Shown in pieces: positions 9,723-19,711 of a DNA stretch of 64,000 nucleotides. The notes under the pieces were generated by a model. It was not told where the DNA came from and searched no databases. It was given only the letters and a program-made list of their open reading frames with translations. Source of the stretch: Olleya sp. Hel_I_94 (lineage in GTDB: Bacteria > Bacteroidota > Bacteroidia > Flavobacteriales > Flavobacteriaceae). A program made the position numbers and the translations under genes. The DNA lies in NCBI RefSeq assembly GCF_007827365.1, contig NZ_VISI01000002.1:2423001-2487000 (forward strand), in the 5' to 3' direction. How positions within the stretch are numbered: position 1 is the first letter of the stretch; each line of letters starts with the position of its first letter.

Positions 9723-11606
9723 GTGAAAAGCTACCGATTTACTGTTAATATCATTTTATTTTTATCTCTATTTTTTGCAACTCAAAATGCAGTAGGGCAG
9801 TTGGGATTTTGTAATGGTAATTCTGGAGATATTATTTTTAGTGAAACTTTTGGAACTGGAATTGGTCAAAGTGCTTTACCTGCAGGAACAACAACCTATA
9901 CCTATGCTAATGGGTCTGAGCCAGAAGATGGTTTTTATACGGTAAGTAATACCTCTAACTTTTTTGATTGGTTTATAATTCAAGATCATACTTTAGATGA
10001 TGTTAATGGTAAAATGTTGGTAATAAACTCCGATTTTACAACAGGTGAGTTTTACCGAACAATTATTAATGGACTTTGTGTGGACACATCTTACGAGTTT
10101 TCTTCGTGGTTAGTAAATTTGACACCTTCTACCGGATTTTGCGGTTCAGGAGCTATACCTATAAATGTAAGTTTTGAGATTTGGGATAGTTCTGATACTA
10201 ATTTATTAGCCTCTGGTAGTACCGGAAACTTGGGTAGTTTGCCTTCACCAGAGTGGTTACAGTATGGATTAGTTTTTCAGACACTTCCTGGTCAGACGTC
10301 TGTTATATTAAAGATGAAAAATAATGGTGTTGGAGGATGCGGAAATGATCTTGCAATTGATGATATTGTTTTTAAAAGTTGTGGAGATAATATATCAATA
10401 GCAGATGCATCAGCTTCTAATATGATAAGTTTATGTAGTAGCCAAACACCTTTTAGTACGTTTTTGACAGTAACGCCAGATAATAGCGTATTTAGTACTC
10501 ATTTTTATCAATGGGAAGAGAGTTTAGACGGAACCACATGGACCGATATTATTGGAGAAACAACTCAAAATATAACCATTAATGGTATTACAGATACTAG
10601 GTATTATAGGAGTAAAGTAGCTGAATCTGTTGCAAACTTAAATAATAACCTATGCAATGTTGTATCAGAAGTTTTTCAGGTAGATGTAACACCACTGCCA
10701 CCTGCTCCAACACTGGCGTGCTGGGAAACTGCAACTATAAATAATACGACTTGTTCATGGGATGTTGTTGGTGCGCAACCAATTCAGCCTATTGTAGCAT
10801 GTTGGGAAACTGCGATATTTAATACTACAACTTGTGCTTGGGAAGTCTCTGGTACGCAACCATTACAACCTTCAGGATTAGAATGTTGGGAAACCACTAT
10901 ATTTAATACTACTACATGTGTTTGGGATATTATTGGTGACCAACCATTTAATGAAGAAACTGAATTTGTAAATTTCTGTCAAAATGAAACGATTACTTTA
11001 CAAGCCATTACAGATATAATTAGTCCAACATATATTTGGGATACAGGCCAAACGACATCGTTTTTAGAAGTAGATGCTTCTGGTATTTATATCGTAGAAG
11101 TAACTGATGGTTGTTTGACTACCATTATAACTTTTATTGTAGCTCAATTAGAAACACCTTTACTTAATAGTATTACCTCCAACGGAAACGATATTGTTGT
11201 TAATACAAGCAATACTGGTGATTTTGAATATTCTATAGATGGTGTTAACTATCAGAATTCCAATGTGTTTTTTAATATTGAAGGTGGTTTGTATACAATT
11301 TATATTAAAGCTAATGGATGTGATGATGTCGTGACCACATCGTTTTTACACTTTTACATACCGCAATTTTTTACACCAAATAACGATACAAACAATGATA
11401 CCTTTGATTTAAAAGGAATCCAATATTTTCAGTCCTCAGAGGTTTATATATATGATCGTTTTGGCAAGCTTTTAAAAAGCTCAAAAAATAAATCCTTTTC
11501 TTGGGATGGTACATTTAATGGAAGCCCAATGCCTACATCAGATTATTGGTATGTTATAATAATAGATGGTCAGCGTCGTGTTGGACATTTTACTTTAAAA
11601 CGATAA
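9723..11606 (+). CDS. T9SS type B sorting domain-containing exported protein with CWE repeats
   Basis: 627 residues, starting at GTG (9723); no in-frame ATG lies just upstream. A signal peptide ends near NAVGQ. Residues ~20-220 look like a carbohydrate-binding-like jelly roll (SGDIIFSETFGTGIGQ, LAIDDIVFKSCGDN). An Ig-like part follows, then three tandem ~32-residue repeats (about 332-406) of the form CWET..(I/F)N.TTC.W(D/E)..G.QP, each with two Cys and two Trp. The last ~80 residues (YIPQFFTPNNDTNNDTFDL, VYIYDRFGKLL, YWYVIIIDG) are a T9SS type B sorting domain. It is probably a surface or secreted protein of unknown ligand. It is transcribed against both neighbours and lies inside what is usually a compact pbpC/alpha-2-macroglobulin block. 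Confidence 0.88.
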   Translation: MKSYRFTVNIILFLSLFFATQNAVGQLGFCNGNSGDIIFSETFGTGIGQSALPAGTTTYTYANGSEPEDGFYTVSNTSNFFDWFIIQDHTLDDVNGKMLVINSDFTTGEFYRTIINGLCVDTSYEFSSWLVNLTPSTGFCGSGAIPINVSFEIWDSSDTNLLASGSTGNLGSLPSPEWLQYGLVFQTLPGQTSVILKMKNNGVGGCGNDLAIDDIVFKSCGDNISIADASASNMISLCSSQTPFSTFLTVTPDNSVFSTHFYQWEESLDGTTWTDIIGETTQNITINGITDTRYYRSKVAESVANLNNNLCNVVSEVFQVDVTPLPPAPTLACWETATINNTTCSWDVVGAQPIQPIVACWETAIFNTTTCAWEVSGTQPLQPSGLECWETTIFNTTTCVWDIIGDQPFNEETEFVNFCQNETITLQAITDIISPTYIWDTGQTTSFLEVDASGIYIVEVTDGCLTTIITFIVAQLETPLLNSITSNGNDIVVNTSNTGDFEYSIDGVNYQNSNVFFNIEGGLYTIYIKANGCDDVVTTSFLHFYIPQFFTPNNDTNNDTFDLKGIQYFQSSEVYIYDRFGKLLKSSKNKSFSWDGTFNGSPMPTSDYWYVIIIDGQRRVGHFTLKR

Positions 11607-11609
11607 GGG

Positions 11610-11624
11610 TTTCTGCGAAAGCAG
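11610..11624. repeat. Variant copy of the GCTTTCGCGGAAGC palindrome
   Basis: Directly after the stop of the T9SS cargo gene the sequence TTTCTGCGAAAGCAG occurs. Read on the minus strand it is CTGCTTTCGCAGAAA, a variant of the short palindrome found at 19539, 24138, 46418 and 56650. Confidence 0.4.
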
Positions 11625-11626
11625 TA

Positions 11627-12100
11627 TTATAAATTTAAAGTTTTTAATACAGACTTAAGTTCGGTTTCTTTTTGCGTGCCAATAATAAATTTACTTCCAT
11701 CTTTAAGTGTGATAGATAGTCCTTTATTACCTTTTATGTTATAAACTGTTCCGTATTTAGTCCATAATCTAATTCCCCAACCACCAACAAAACCATAGTT
11801 TACAACTTCCATGGTTTTAACATCGTTTAATTTAACCTTCTTTTTTACAAACGGATTAAAAGACATTCTAATTTCGGAATGGTCAATTTCTGTTTTTAAA
11901 CGAATTAATCCAAAAAGCCCAATAACTAAAAAAAGGATTATTGTAAAAGCAATTAAGCCTTGATTAGATAAAGGTTTATCTCCAAAACTTTGACCAATAA
12001 TTAGTTGTTTATAAATACCATATATTGGTATCAATCCAATGCCAATTAACAACACCCAAAGCCACCATTGGTTAAATTTTTGCACTTCTTTAAAATTCAT
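11627..12100 (-). CDS. Small membrane protein with PH-like domain
   Basis: 157 residues when started at the ATG at 12100 (MNFKEVQKFNQWW). A longer frame exists from 12181 but would overlap the 3' end of the upstream alpha-2-macroglobulin gene by about 40 bp and adds a charged, non-membrane leader, so the shorter start is preferred. Two transmembrane segments (WLWVLLIGIGLIPIYGIY and GLIAFTIILFLVIGLFGLI) are followed by a soluble part with I.MSFNPFVKKKVKL, NYGFVGGWGIRL and KDGSKFIIGTQK, the pattern of bacterial PH domains. It follows the alpha-2-macroglobulin stop by 40 bp on the same strand, so it is probably cotranscribed. Function unknown. Confidence 0.75.
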   Translation of the reverse strand: MNFKEVQKFNQWWLWVLLIGIGLIPIYGIYKQLIIGQSFGDKPLSNQGLIAFTIILFLVIGLFGLIRLKTEIDHSEIRMSFNPFVKKKVKLNDVKTMEVVNYGFVGGWGIRLWTKYGTVYNIKGNKGLSITLKDGSKFIIGTQKETELKSVLKTLNL

Positions 12101-12140
12101 AGTTTTAGTATTAAAAAAATACCACTTTCGTGGGAAACTT

Positions 12141-15100
12141 TTATTTTTCAACTTCAATCCATTGTCCTTTGTTTCTAACAAAAAAGTTGTTATCGTACAT
12201 TGCTTCAGCTTGTAAACCTGGTAAATAGTATTGTCCTAAATACGAAGCATTAAGCATGACGTTAAACGTGTTGGTTTTTTTAGGTCCTAAGTCAAAATAA
12301 AAATTAACACGATCGTCTCTAATATCTGTAAACCTAGCCTGACTTGAAGTTGAAGCTCCAAAGTCTGTAAAACGTGTATTTACTATTTCCCAACCTGACG
12401 GAAAAATTTGAGTCAATGCAACGTCATTTATGTTGTAGTCTTTAGTATTAGTAATTTGTACTGTTGCAACAAAATCTTGACCTTGTTGTAGTTTGGAAAC
12501 ATCAATTTTATTACCCTTTAAATCTTTGTAAATTATACTTGTAGTCAGACCTCTTTGTTCTGCTAACTCTTGACCCAATGGTAGTTTTCCAGAATTTAAA
12601 ACACGTATATAAACTATGTTTTGTTTGTTGTTTTTAACGGTTATGCTGTTGCTTCCATCGTTAATTGCTAAAGTACGTTGTGCAATAGCATTTTTAGTAT
12701 CGATTGTTTCGGTTTTACCATTAATGGAGTAGCTTAATTTCATGGCTTTTCCGCCATTTGCATTAACCATTTTAGCCATAGCTAGTAAGCTATATGCAGT
12801 GGTTTGTGTACTCATCCAACGTTGACTTGATAAATCATTTGCAATGGTTTCTGATAAATCTTTAACCCGTTTGTCTTTAGTTAAAATCATAGTTTCTAAA
12901 GCCATAGCTCTGTTTCTGTCAACAGATCCATAGGTGTAATAATTGTATTTTTGTGGCTTAAAGTTAATATTTGCAGTACTTGACACTTGGTTGCTAGCTT
13001 CGGTTTGACCAGCTAAAGCATAAGCAGCTGCTAAACGCCATTTGGCTTCGTTAGAAATTTCTGAAAATTCGCGTAAACGATTCATAGCTCCCAAATCTGC
13101 ACTTCCAGCTAATGCTAAAGTGTATAAGCGATAGGCTTGTGCTAAGTCGGAATTATATGTTCTGTAGCTTGGTCTCCAACTTTGTGCAGCTTGTTTTTGG
13201 TATTTAATCCAATTACTTTTAAATGTTAATGGTAAAACAAATCCTTTTTTCTCTGCTTCTAATAAGAAATGTCCAGCATAACTAGTTCCCCAATCATTAG
13301 CACTGTTTTCTCCAATCCAATAGCTTAAACCACCATTTGGTCTTTGAAAATGACCTAAACGTTTGATTCCGTTTTCTATGTTTGCTTGGATTTCTTGTTT
13401 TTTATTGAAAGGTAAATCAAAGATGTCTTGCAAGAATAACTGAGGAAACACACTTGATGTGGTTTGCTCTACACAGCCATGAGGATATTGTACTAGATAT
13501 TGTAATCTTCTAGTAAAATCCATTGGAGGCAATGTTGAAAACTCAACGCTTGCACTATTTGTTCCAGTAACACCAAATGTCGAAAAGTCAATAGTTTTAG
13601 ACCCATTTGAATCTAAAGTAGCATCTAGGCTTTTAGACGAAATTGGATTTACATTTTCAACATCAATCTCTACTTTATAAGTTGAAGATTCCCCATTTCC
13701 AGTTGCAATAACTTCAACAGTATTAATGCCTTTTGCCTTGCTAACATCTAATTCAAAATAAGCCATTTGCTCATCTGGATGTGCAAAAGTTAGTGCCTTA
13801 GTTTGGTTTCCAACAACTGTAATTCCTTTGCTTAATTTTAATTTAACCGATACGTTTTTTACATTAGGTTCCATAGCAAAAACAGTAACAGGTAGTGTTA
13901 CCTTTTCTCCTGGACTTAATTTTCTTGGAAGCGTTGCTAAAACCATTAAAGGTTTTTTGACCTGTACAGATTTGTCAGTGCTTCCATAAGCTTCAGTTGT
14001 GTTATTACCTGCAACAACCATTGTTCTTACTGCTCCAACGTAATTTGGTATTTTAATTTTATGTGTTTTTCTTCCGCCTGCTTCTAGATTAAATGGCCCA
14101 AGGAATTTAACAACAGGTTTAAATCTATTTGCTTTTTTGTTTTTACCATCAGCAGCATTTCCATCTCCTCCAATAGCAAAAACTTGTTCTATACTTCCGC
14201 TATATGCACCAACAACATCATCAAAAACATCCCAAGTTTTTACGCCTAAAGCCTCTCTAGCATAAAAGGATTGCCATGCGTTTGGTGTTTTAAAACGTGT
14301 TAGATCTAATAACCCTTCTTCAACCATAGCAATAGTGTAGGTCATGGCTTTGTTGTTTTTTTCTGAAACAAATACTTCAAATTCTTGTTCAGGTTGCAAG
14401 ACGCTTGGCATTCTTATTTCTGGTTCTAATTTAGTATTTGGATCTTCTACCAATAACGGAATTACACCAAATAAGCGTAACGGTAAATCATTAGCAGTAG
14501 ATGCGTGTGGTTGTAGCAATGAGATATTAATAAATACGTTTGGAGCCATGTCTTTTGTGATAGCAATATCTACAGTGGTTTCTCCTTTTTTAGTTTTTAC
14601 CCATTTAGTTTGTAAGACCTCTGATCCATTTTCTATACTAACTAATGCGCGACCTTCTGTACCTGATGGGAAAGTAATTTTTGCAGTTTCGCCAACATTA
14701 TAGTTTTCTTTGTCTGCAGCAAACACTAACATTTTTGCAGCTTCTTTATCTCCAGAAGGTTGACGTTTCCACCAGTCTTTATAAAAGTATGCAGTGCGAC
14801 CAGTCATGTGACCAGAAACGGGATCTTTTATAGTAATATAATAACGACCACCTTCGTTATCTGGCACTTTAATATTAAACGATGCTTTACCGCTTACATT
14901 AGTATTTACTTTGCTGTTTAAAAATGGTTTGTGATAGCTGCTAGAGGTATATTGTGATAGATTGTCGTAAGAGGAGTTCCACCACCAACGCCATTCTATT
15001 TTATACACTTTAATCTCTAAATTATTACGTTTTATTGGTTTTCCTTGATCATCCACAGTCACTAAATCAAACGTGTGATTTTCATCTGTAAAAAAAGAAC

Positions 15101-17717
15101 CGTAAGCTTTTGCTTTAGGTGATTTTAAACCAACAAAAGAGTTGTAAGGAGCATATGGCATTGTAAATGCATCCATGGAAAAATCGCCTCCGTTTTCAAA
15201 AGCACGTACTAAAAATTGTGCATTTAGCATACCAGGAGCATCTTGTCCAATGTTTAAGTTTTTGGTAATATTTGCTAAACCTTCAGCATCTACATTGCCT
15301 TCAAAAATGGTAACCTCTTCTGTATTAAAGTTTTTGGATGGATCTAAAAATTGATAGTCTTCGTAGTTTTTAAAACCAGAATAAGAGGTACTAAATTTTG
15401 CTTTAATTTCGGCTTTTACATTTTTAGCTGGAGCACCATGTAGCCAATTTACAGCTAGTTTTCCGTTTAATGGCGTGTTAGATTTAAGTATATCGTCTTC
15501 AAAATCTATTTTAATTTTAAGGCGATTAGGTTTTACAGTTTCGACTTTAAGTCCTTTATAAAATGTTGCTCCTCCAACGCTAATTTTTGCATTCCAGTTT
15601 CCTGTTTTGTCTTCAGTAGCAGTTGGGATATTAAATTGATAAAAATTATTTAAGCCTTGATTACTTATATTCTTATAAGCTAATTTACCATTAGCATCGG
15701 TTACTTCTAATTTTACTGGATGTCCTTTTGGTAGCTTGTTTGCTATATCATTTAGCATAAAAGTTAAATGAATAGAATCTCCTGGTCGCCAAACGCCTCT
15801 TTCAGTATAAATATAACCTTTAAGTCCACGTTGTAATGTTGCTCCTGAAACATCAAATTTACTCAGTGATAGCGAGTTTCCGTCTCGTAGTTTCACGTAA
15901 GTGTTATTATTACCTTTAGACACTATTGCAAAAGCAGCCAACTTATCGGATTTGATTTTTGCTAATCCATCATTATCGGTATTAGTAGTTGCTAATTCTT
16001 GTTGTTGGAAGTTGTATAGAACGACCTTAGCAGCTGGTTCTAGATTGGTAGTTAAAATATTGGTCACTGCAAAATGATACGTATTACTAGCGCCTTTTTT
16101 TACAATAGCTCCTAAATTAGAACCAATTAAGTTTTGCGAAATCACCTTATTATTATAGTAAGCATCATTGCAAGGGTTATTGCGTTCTCTCCAGTTGTAA
16201 TTATTGTCGCGATAGCTGTAAGTGATATTGTCCCAATATTCTTCTTCTTTTAAATCTTCGTCTTCTGTATTTGTGTAAGTATAATCTCCACCACCATAAT
16301 AATAGTCGTCTTCATAATAATAATCGTCCTCATAATATTCTTCTTCATTATCACTGCTATTACTTGCATTTGCGTCACAGTCGTACAACGAATATGCTTT
16401 TTTATAATCTAACTCTACACGATAAATTGCACCAGGATCTGATTTGATGTATTTGGATAAGTCAATGCTATAGGTTTTCCATTTTCCATCATTTTCTATA
16501 GGGTTTTCAATTAGTTTAATGGTGTGTTTAGCAATACGACGACCAACACGTCTTATTTGGTTTTGATTATTACTTCCAAGAGTATTGTCTTGTAAAAATT
16601 GCAAAATATTATCTTCAAAAATCTTGATTACTCTAACATCTACAGCGCTTAAGTTTACAGCTTCAAAATTGAATTTTAACTCTTGAGAGTTAGGTAGTAT
16701 TACACCACTATTAATTAGTTTAACTTGAGGTTTGACGTCTTCAAAAGCGATAGTTTCACTAAACGGTGTTTTTAGTTTATAGTCGTCTACGTTTTTTATC
16801 CCTTGAAAAACATCGACTTGTACATTACCTGTAATTTTTGATTCAGGATAGGCTTTTAACACGTTTCCGTTTACTATAAATTTAGGGTTTTTGCTATTTT
16901 GGATAGTGACTAAACCATCAAAATTTTGCTGTTTTTTAATTGGGTCAGAAAAGTTAATTGACAAATATTGTTCTGGTGTCTGAATAACGTTTACAGACAT
17001 GATTTTAAAGTTGTTTTTTCCAGGAATAGAAAAAGTGTTTTCTCCAGAATTGTCTGCTTTAATTGCTTCGCCATTCCATTTAATTAAGATTTCAGAATCT
17101 TCAACTAATCGATTAATACTATCTATTTTAAATTCAAAATATTTTGAAGGCTGGCTTTTTTCGTTCCATTCAATATTTAGGTTTTTGCCTTTTTGAGTTG
17201 CACTAATTAACTGTTTAGCCTGTTGTAATGTAATAATATCAGATGCTTTAGCAACGCCTAAAAGGTATTGCCACTCTTTGGAGTAAGATTGTAAATCATT
17301 TGTTTCAATATTAAAATTTGGAGTAATAGTTTTAAACTGAAACGTATAGCTACTAAATTGTTTTGGAAGGTCTTTATATAATTCGCCTAAATTAATTGTC
17401 GCTGCATACTCTGTATCTGGTTTTAAATTTTCATCCGGAACAAACCTTAAAGAATGATCGTTTATTACAACAATTTTACCTTCCACATAAGGTGAGATTT
17501 TAAATACGTTTTTATCAAGCACTTGGTCAGGTTGCCATCCATCTACCACTTTTGCTAAATTGATGTTTATATTATCTGCAACAGACACGCGTCCTGACGT
17601 TGTAAAACTAATGTAATCTCTAAATTTAAAAAGGTTATCCGTTTCAGTGACCTCTTTTTTACAAGAATTAGCTAGTATAAACACAAGAAATAAGATTGAT
17701 AGCGATTTTAATTTCAT
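12141..17717 (-). CDS. Bacterial alpha-2-macroglobulin lipoprotein with thioester
   Basis: 1858 residues. The start MKLKSLSILFLVFILANSC is a lipoprotein signal with lipobox Cys19. MG-type beta modules follow, a bait region is not obvious, and the thioester motif C-V-E-Q is at residues 1415-1418 (PHGCVEQTTSS), followed by the alpha-helical thioester domain (GGLSYWIGENSANDWGTSYA). In the family, periplasmic A2M traps proteases through the thioester and works beside PBP1C to guard a damaged cell wall. The pattern GVWRPGDSIHLTFML is typical of the bacterial family. Oddity: residues ~446-500 hold a low-complexity insertion rich in Asp, Glu and Tyr (EEEYYEDDYYYEDDYYY). Probably it leads a transcript with the PH-like gene. 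Confidence 0.95.
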   Translation of the reverse strand: MKLKSLSILFLVFILANSCKKEVTETDNLFKFRDYISFTTSGRVSVADNININLAKVVDGWQPDQVLDKNVFKISPYVEGKIVVINDHSLRFVPDENLKPDTEYAATINLGELYKDLPKQFSSYTFQFKTITPNFNIETNDLQSYSKEWQYLLGVAKASDIITLQQAKQLISATQKGKNLNIEWNEKSQPSKYFEFKIDSINRLVEDSEILIKWNGEAIKADNSGENTFSIPGKNNFKIMSVNVIQTPEQYLSINFSDPIKKQQNFDGLVTIQNSKNPKFIVNGNVLKAYPESKITGNVQVDVFQGIKNVDDYKLKTPFSETIAFEDVKPQVKLINSGVILPNSQELKFNFEAVNLSAVDVRVIKIFEDNILQFLQDNTLGSNNQNQIRRVGRRIAKHTIKLIENPIENDGKWKTYSIDLSKYIKSDPGAIYRVELDYKKAYSLYDCDANASNSSDNEEEYYEDDYYYEDDYYYGGGDYTYTNTEDEDLKEEEYWDNITYSYRDNNYNWRERNNPCNDAYYNNKVISQNLIGSNLGAIVKKGASNTYHFAVTNILTTNLEPAAKVVLYNFQQQELATTNTDNDGLAKIKSDKLAAFAIVSKGNNNTYVKLRDGNSLSLSKFDVSGATLQRGLKGYIYTERGVWRPGDSIHLTFMLNDIANKLPKGHPVKLEVTDANGKLAYKNISNQGLNNFYQFNIPTATEDKTGNWNAKISVGGATFYKGLKVETVKPNRLKIKIDFEDDILKSNTPLNGKLAVNWLHGAPAKNVKAEIKAKFSTSYSGFKNYEDYQFLDPSKNFNTEEVTIFEGNVDAEGLANITKNLNIGQDAPGMLNAQFLVRAFENGGDFSMDAFTMPYAPYNSFVGLKSPKAKAYGSFFTDENHTFDLVTVDDQGKPIKRNNLEIKVYKIEWRWWWNSSYDNLSQYTSSSYHKPFLNSKVNTNVSGKASFNIKVPDNEGGRYYITIKDPVSGHMTGRTAYFYKDWWKRQPSGDKEAAKMLVFAADKENYNVGETAKITFPSGTEGRALVSIENGSEVLQTKWVKTKKGETTVDIAITKDMAPNVFINISLLQPHASTANDLPLRLFGVIPLLVEDPNTKLEPEIRMPSVLQPEQEFEVFVSEKNNKAMTYTIAMVEEGLLDLTRFKTPNAWQSFYAREALGVKTWDVFDDVVGAYSGSIEQVFAIGGDGNAADGKNKKANRFKPVVKFLGPFNLEAGGRKTHKIKIPNYVGAVRTMVVAGNNTTEAYGSTDKSVQVKKPLMVLATLPRKLSPGEKVTLPVTVFAMEPNVKNVSVKLKLSKGITVVGNQTKALTFAHPDEQMAYFELDVSKAKGINTVEVIATGNGESSTYKVEIDVENVNPISSKSLDATLDSNGSKTIDFSTFGVTGTNSASVEFSTLPPMDFTRRLQYLVQYPHGCVEQTTSSVFPQLFLQDIFDLPFNKKQEIQANIENGIKRLGHFQRPNGGLSYWIGENSANDWGTSYAGHFLLEAEKKGFVLPLTFKSNWIKYQKQAAQSWRPSYRTYNSDLAQAYRLYTLALAGSADLGAMNRLREFSEISNEAKWRLAAAYALAGQTEASNQVSSTANINFKPQKYNYYTYGSVDRNRAMALETMILTKDKRVKDLSETIANDLSSQRWMSTQTTAYSLLAMAKMVNANGGKAMKLSYSINGKTETIDTKNAIAQRTLAINDGSNSITVKNNKQNIVYIRVLNSGKLPLGQELAEQRGLTTSIIYKDLKGNKIDVSKLQQGQDFVATVQITNTKDYNINDVALTQIFPSGWEIVNTRFTDFGASTSSQARFTDIRDDRVNFYFDLGPKKTNTFNVMLNASYLGQYYLPGLQAEAMYDNNFFVRNKGQWIEVEK

Positions 17718-17972
17718 GGTAAACAGTATTTTATATTTTTATATCTATGTTAAGAGAAGTTGCTGAGAAAAAACTTGATATCTGGTTATTAAAACAAAAC
17801 TTGATGTTAAAGTTATTGCAAATTTTGAATTTTCAAGTATTAATCATAGACAATTTTTAATCTATTTTTTTGAGTTAAAGCTTAACAGTATTATAAGACA
17901 GGACGTATTTTAAAACGAAGAAATATTAGTATATTCGCTAAAAATTAAATAATTCGTAAAAATTAAAGAAAT

Positions 17973-19526
17973 ATGCAAGCAGTTTCAACTGATTTCGGAA
18001 TAAAAGAAGCTTTAAAACAATTAGGCTTAAAAGATATAAATGAAGGGACTTCTACAGGGTCTAATAATTTTGGAAGTGGAGATTTAATCGCTTCATATTC
18101 TCCTACTGATGGAAAATTAATAGGAAAAGTATCTACAACTACTAAGGAAGATTACGAAAAAGTAATCACTACAGCTACGGAAGCTTTTAAAAGCTTTAGA
18201 GCGATGCCAGCACCACAAAGAGGTGAAATTGTAAGACAATTTGGTAATAAATTAAGAGAATTAAAAGAACCTTTAGGAAAGTTAGTCTCTTACGAGATGG
18301 GTAAATCTTTACAAGAAGGATATGGTGAAGTACAAGAAATGATTGACATCTGTGATTTTGCAGTTGGGCTATCAAGACAACTTAATGGGCAAACAATACC
18401 ATCTGAACGTCCAGGACACGTAATGCGCGAGCAGTGGCACTCTTTAGGTGTTGTTGGTATCATCTCAGCATTTAACTTTCCAGTAGCAGTTTGGGCTTGG
18501 AATACAGCTTTAGCATGGGTTTGTGGTGATGTATGTATTTGGAAAGGATCAGAAAAAGCACCATTATGTTCTGTAGCATGTCAAAACATTATTGCTGCAG
18601 TTTTAAAAGAAAATAACTTACCAGAAGGTATTTCGGCAATCATAAATGGAGACTACAAAGTAGGAGAGTTTATGACAACAGATCATAGAATCCCATTAAT
18701 ATCTGCAACAGGATCTACTAGAATGGGACGTATTGTTGGAGCAACAGTAGCAGAGCGTTTTGGAAAATCGTTATTAGAATTAGGAGGAAACAACGCCATT
18801 ATTATTACACCAACAGCAGATTTAAAAGTAGTTGTTCCTGGTGCTGTATTTGGAGCAGTTGGGACTTGTGGTCAACGTTGTACATCAACTAGAAGACTAA
18901 TCATTCACGAGTCGGTTTACGATAAGGTAAGAGATGCAATTGTAGGTGCTTATGGACAATTAACAATTGGTAATCCATTGGATCAAAAAAATCATATTGG
19001 ACCATTAATCGATAAGGATTCAGTAAATACGTATTTAGCTGCAATTGAAAAAGCAAAAGCAGAAGGAGGAAATGTACTAGTAGAAGGAGGCGTTTTAGAA
19101 GGTGAAGGTTACGAGTCTGGATGTTATGTTAAGCCAGCTATAATTGAAGCAGAAAACAGTTTTGAAATTGTACAGCATGAAACATTTGCACCAATTTTAT
19201 ATTTAATGAAATATTCTGGTGAAGTTGAAAACGCAATTGCTGTTCAAAACGGAGTAGCACAAGGATTATCATCTGCAATCATGACAAACGAAATGAAAGA
19301 AGCAGAAAAATTCCTATCCTTTGCAGGATCTGATTGCGGAATAGCAAACGTAAACATTGGAACATCTGGAGCAGAGATTGGTGGTGCCTTTGGAGGAGAA
19401 AAAGAAACAGGTGGTGGACGTGAGTCAGGATCTGATGCTTGGAAAGTATACATGAGAAGACAAACAAACACAGTAAATTATTCGGACGAATTACCTTTAG
19501 CTCAAGGTATTAAGTTTGATTTATAA
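17973..19526 (+). CDS. Aldehyde dehydrogenase, ALDH7 family (probable L-aminoadipate-semialdehyde dehydrogenase)
   Basis: 517 residues, NAD(P)-dependent oxidation of an aldehyde to the acid in the cytoplasm. The catalytic set is complete: Asn169 in SAFNFPVAVWAWN, Glu269 in LLELGGNNA and nucleophile Cys303 in GTCGQRCTSTRR. FNFPVAVWAWN and GGNNAIII favour ALDH7 (antiquitin; lysine catabolism, alpha-aminoadipic semialdehyde) over other classes; the substrate is therefore inferred from family only. It stands alone between the A2M gene (divergent, 255-bp gap) and a strong terminator at 19555, so it is a single-gene transcript. Confidence 0.92.
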   Translation: MQAVSTDFGIKEALKQLGLKDINEGTSTGSNNFGSGDLIASYSPTDGKLIGKVSTTTKEDYEKVITTATEAFKSFRAMPAPQRGEIVRQFGNKLRELKEPLGKLVSYEMGKSLQEGYGEVQEMIDICDFAVGLSRQLNGQTIPSERPGHVMREQWHSLGVVGIISAFNFPVAVWAWNTALAWVCGDVCIWKGSEKAPLCSVACQNIIAAVLKENNLPEGISAIINGDYKVGEFMTTDHRIPLISATGSTRMGRIVGATVAERFGKSLLELGGNNAIIITPTADLKVVVPGAVFGAVGTCGQRCTSTRRLIIHESVYDKVRDAIVGAYGQLTIGNPLDQKNHIGPLIDKDSVNTYLAAIEKAKAEGGNVLVEGGVLEGEGYESGCYVKPAIIEAENSFEIVQHETFAPILYLMKYSGEVENAIAVQNGVAQGLSSAIMTNEMKEAEKFLSFAGSDCGIANVNIGTSGAEIGGAFGGEKETGGGRESGSDAWKVYMRRQTNTVNYSDELPLAQGIKFDL

Positions 19527-19538
19527 TAATTATTTTTT

Positions 19539-19552
19539 CGCTTTCGCGGAAG
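19539..19552. repeat. Short dispersed palindrome CGCTTTCGCGGAAG
   Basis: Intergenic copy of a short semi-palindrome, just downstream of the aldehyde dehydrogenase stop. The same core is found inside coding genes at 24138, 46418 and, in variant form, at 56650 and 11610. Confidence 0.6.
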
Positions 19553-19554
19553 TT

Positions 19555-19584
19555 AAGCCACATCGAAAGATGTGGCTTTTTTTG
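19555..19584 (+). terminator. Rho-independent terminator of the aldehyde dehydrogenase gene
   Basis: A perfect 10-bp stem AAGCCACATC / GATGTGGCTT with a GAAA tetraloop, followed by a run of T. It lies 29 bp after the stop codon. Confidence 0.9.
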
Positions 19585-19711
19585 TTTTAAGCTAACTTTT
19601 TAGGTCGTTGGTCGATTTTTAAGCGTCTATAATTCATTTAGTTAAGATAAATGTTAAAAGATTTTTAATTTTTTAATAACTTGATAGTCATTAACTTAAA
19701 ACAAAACCATA

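Noticed and set aside
17930..17937. TATATTCG as promoter of the aldehyde dehydrogenase gene
   Set aside because: It departs from TAnnTTTG at the last-but-one base and has no -33 partner, so it is left out of the feature list.
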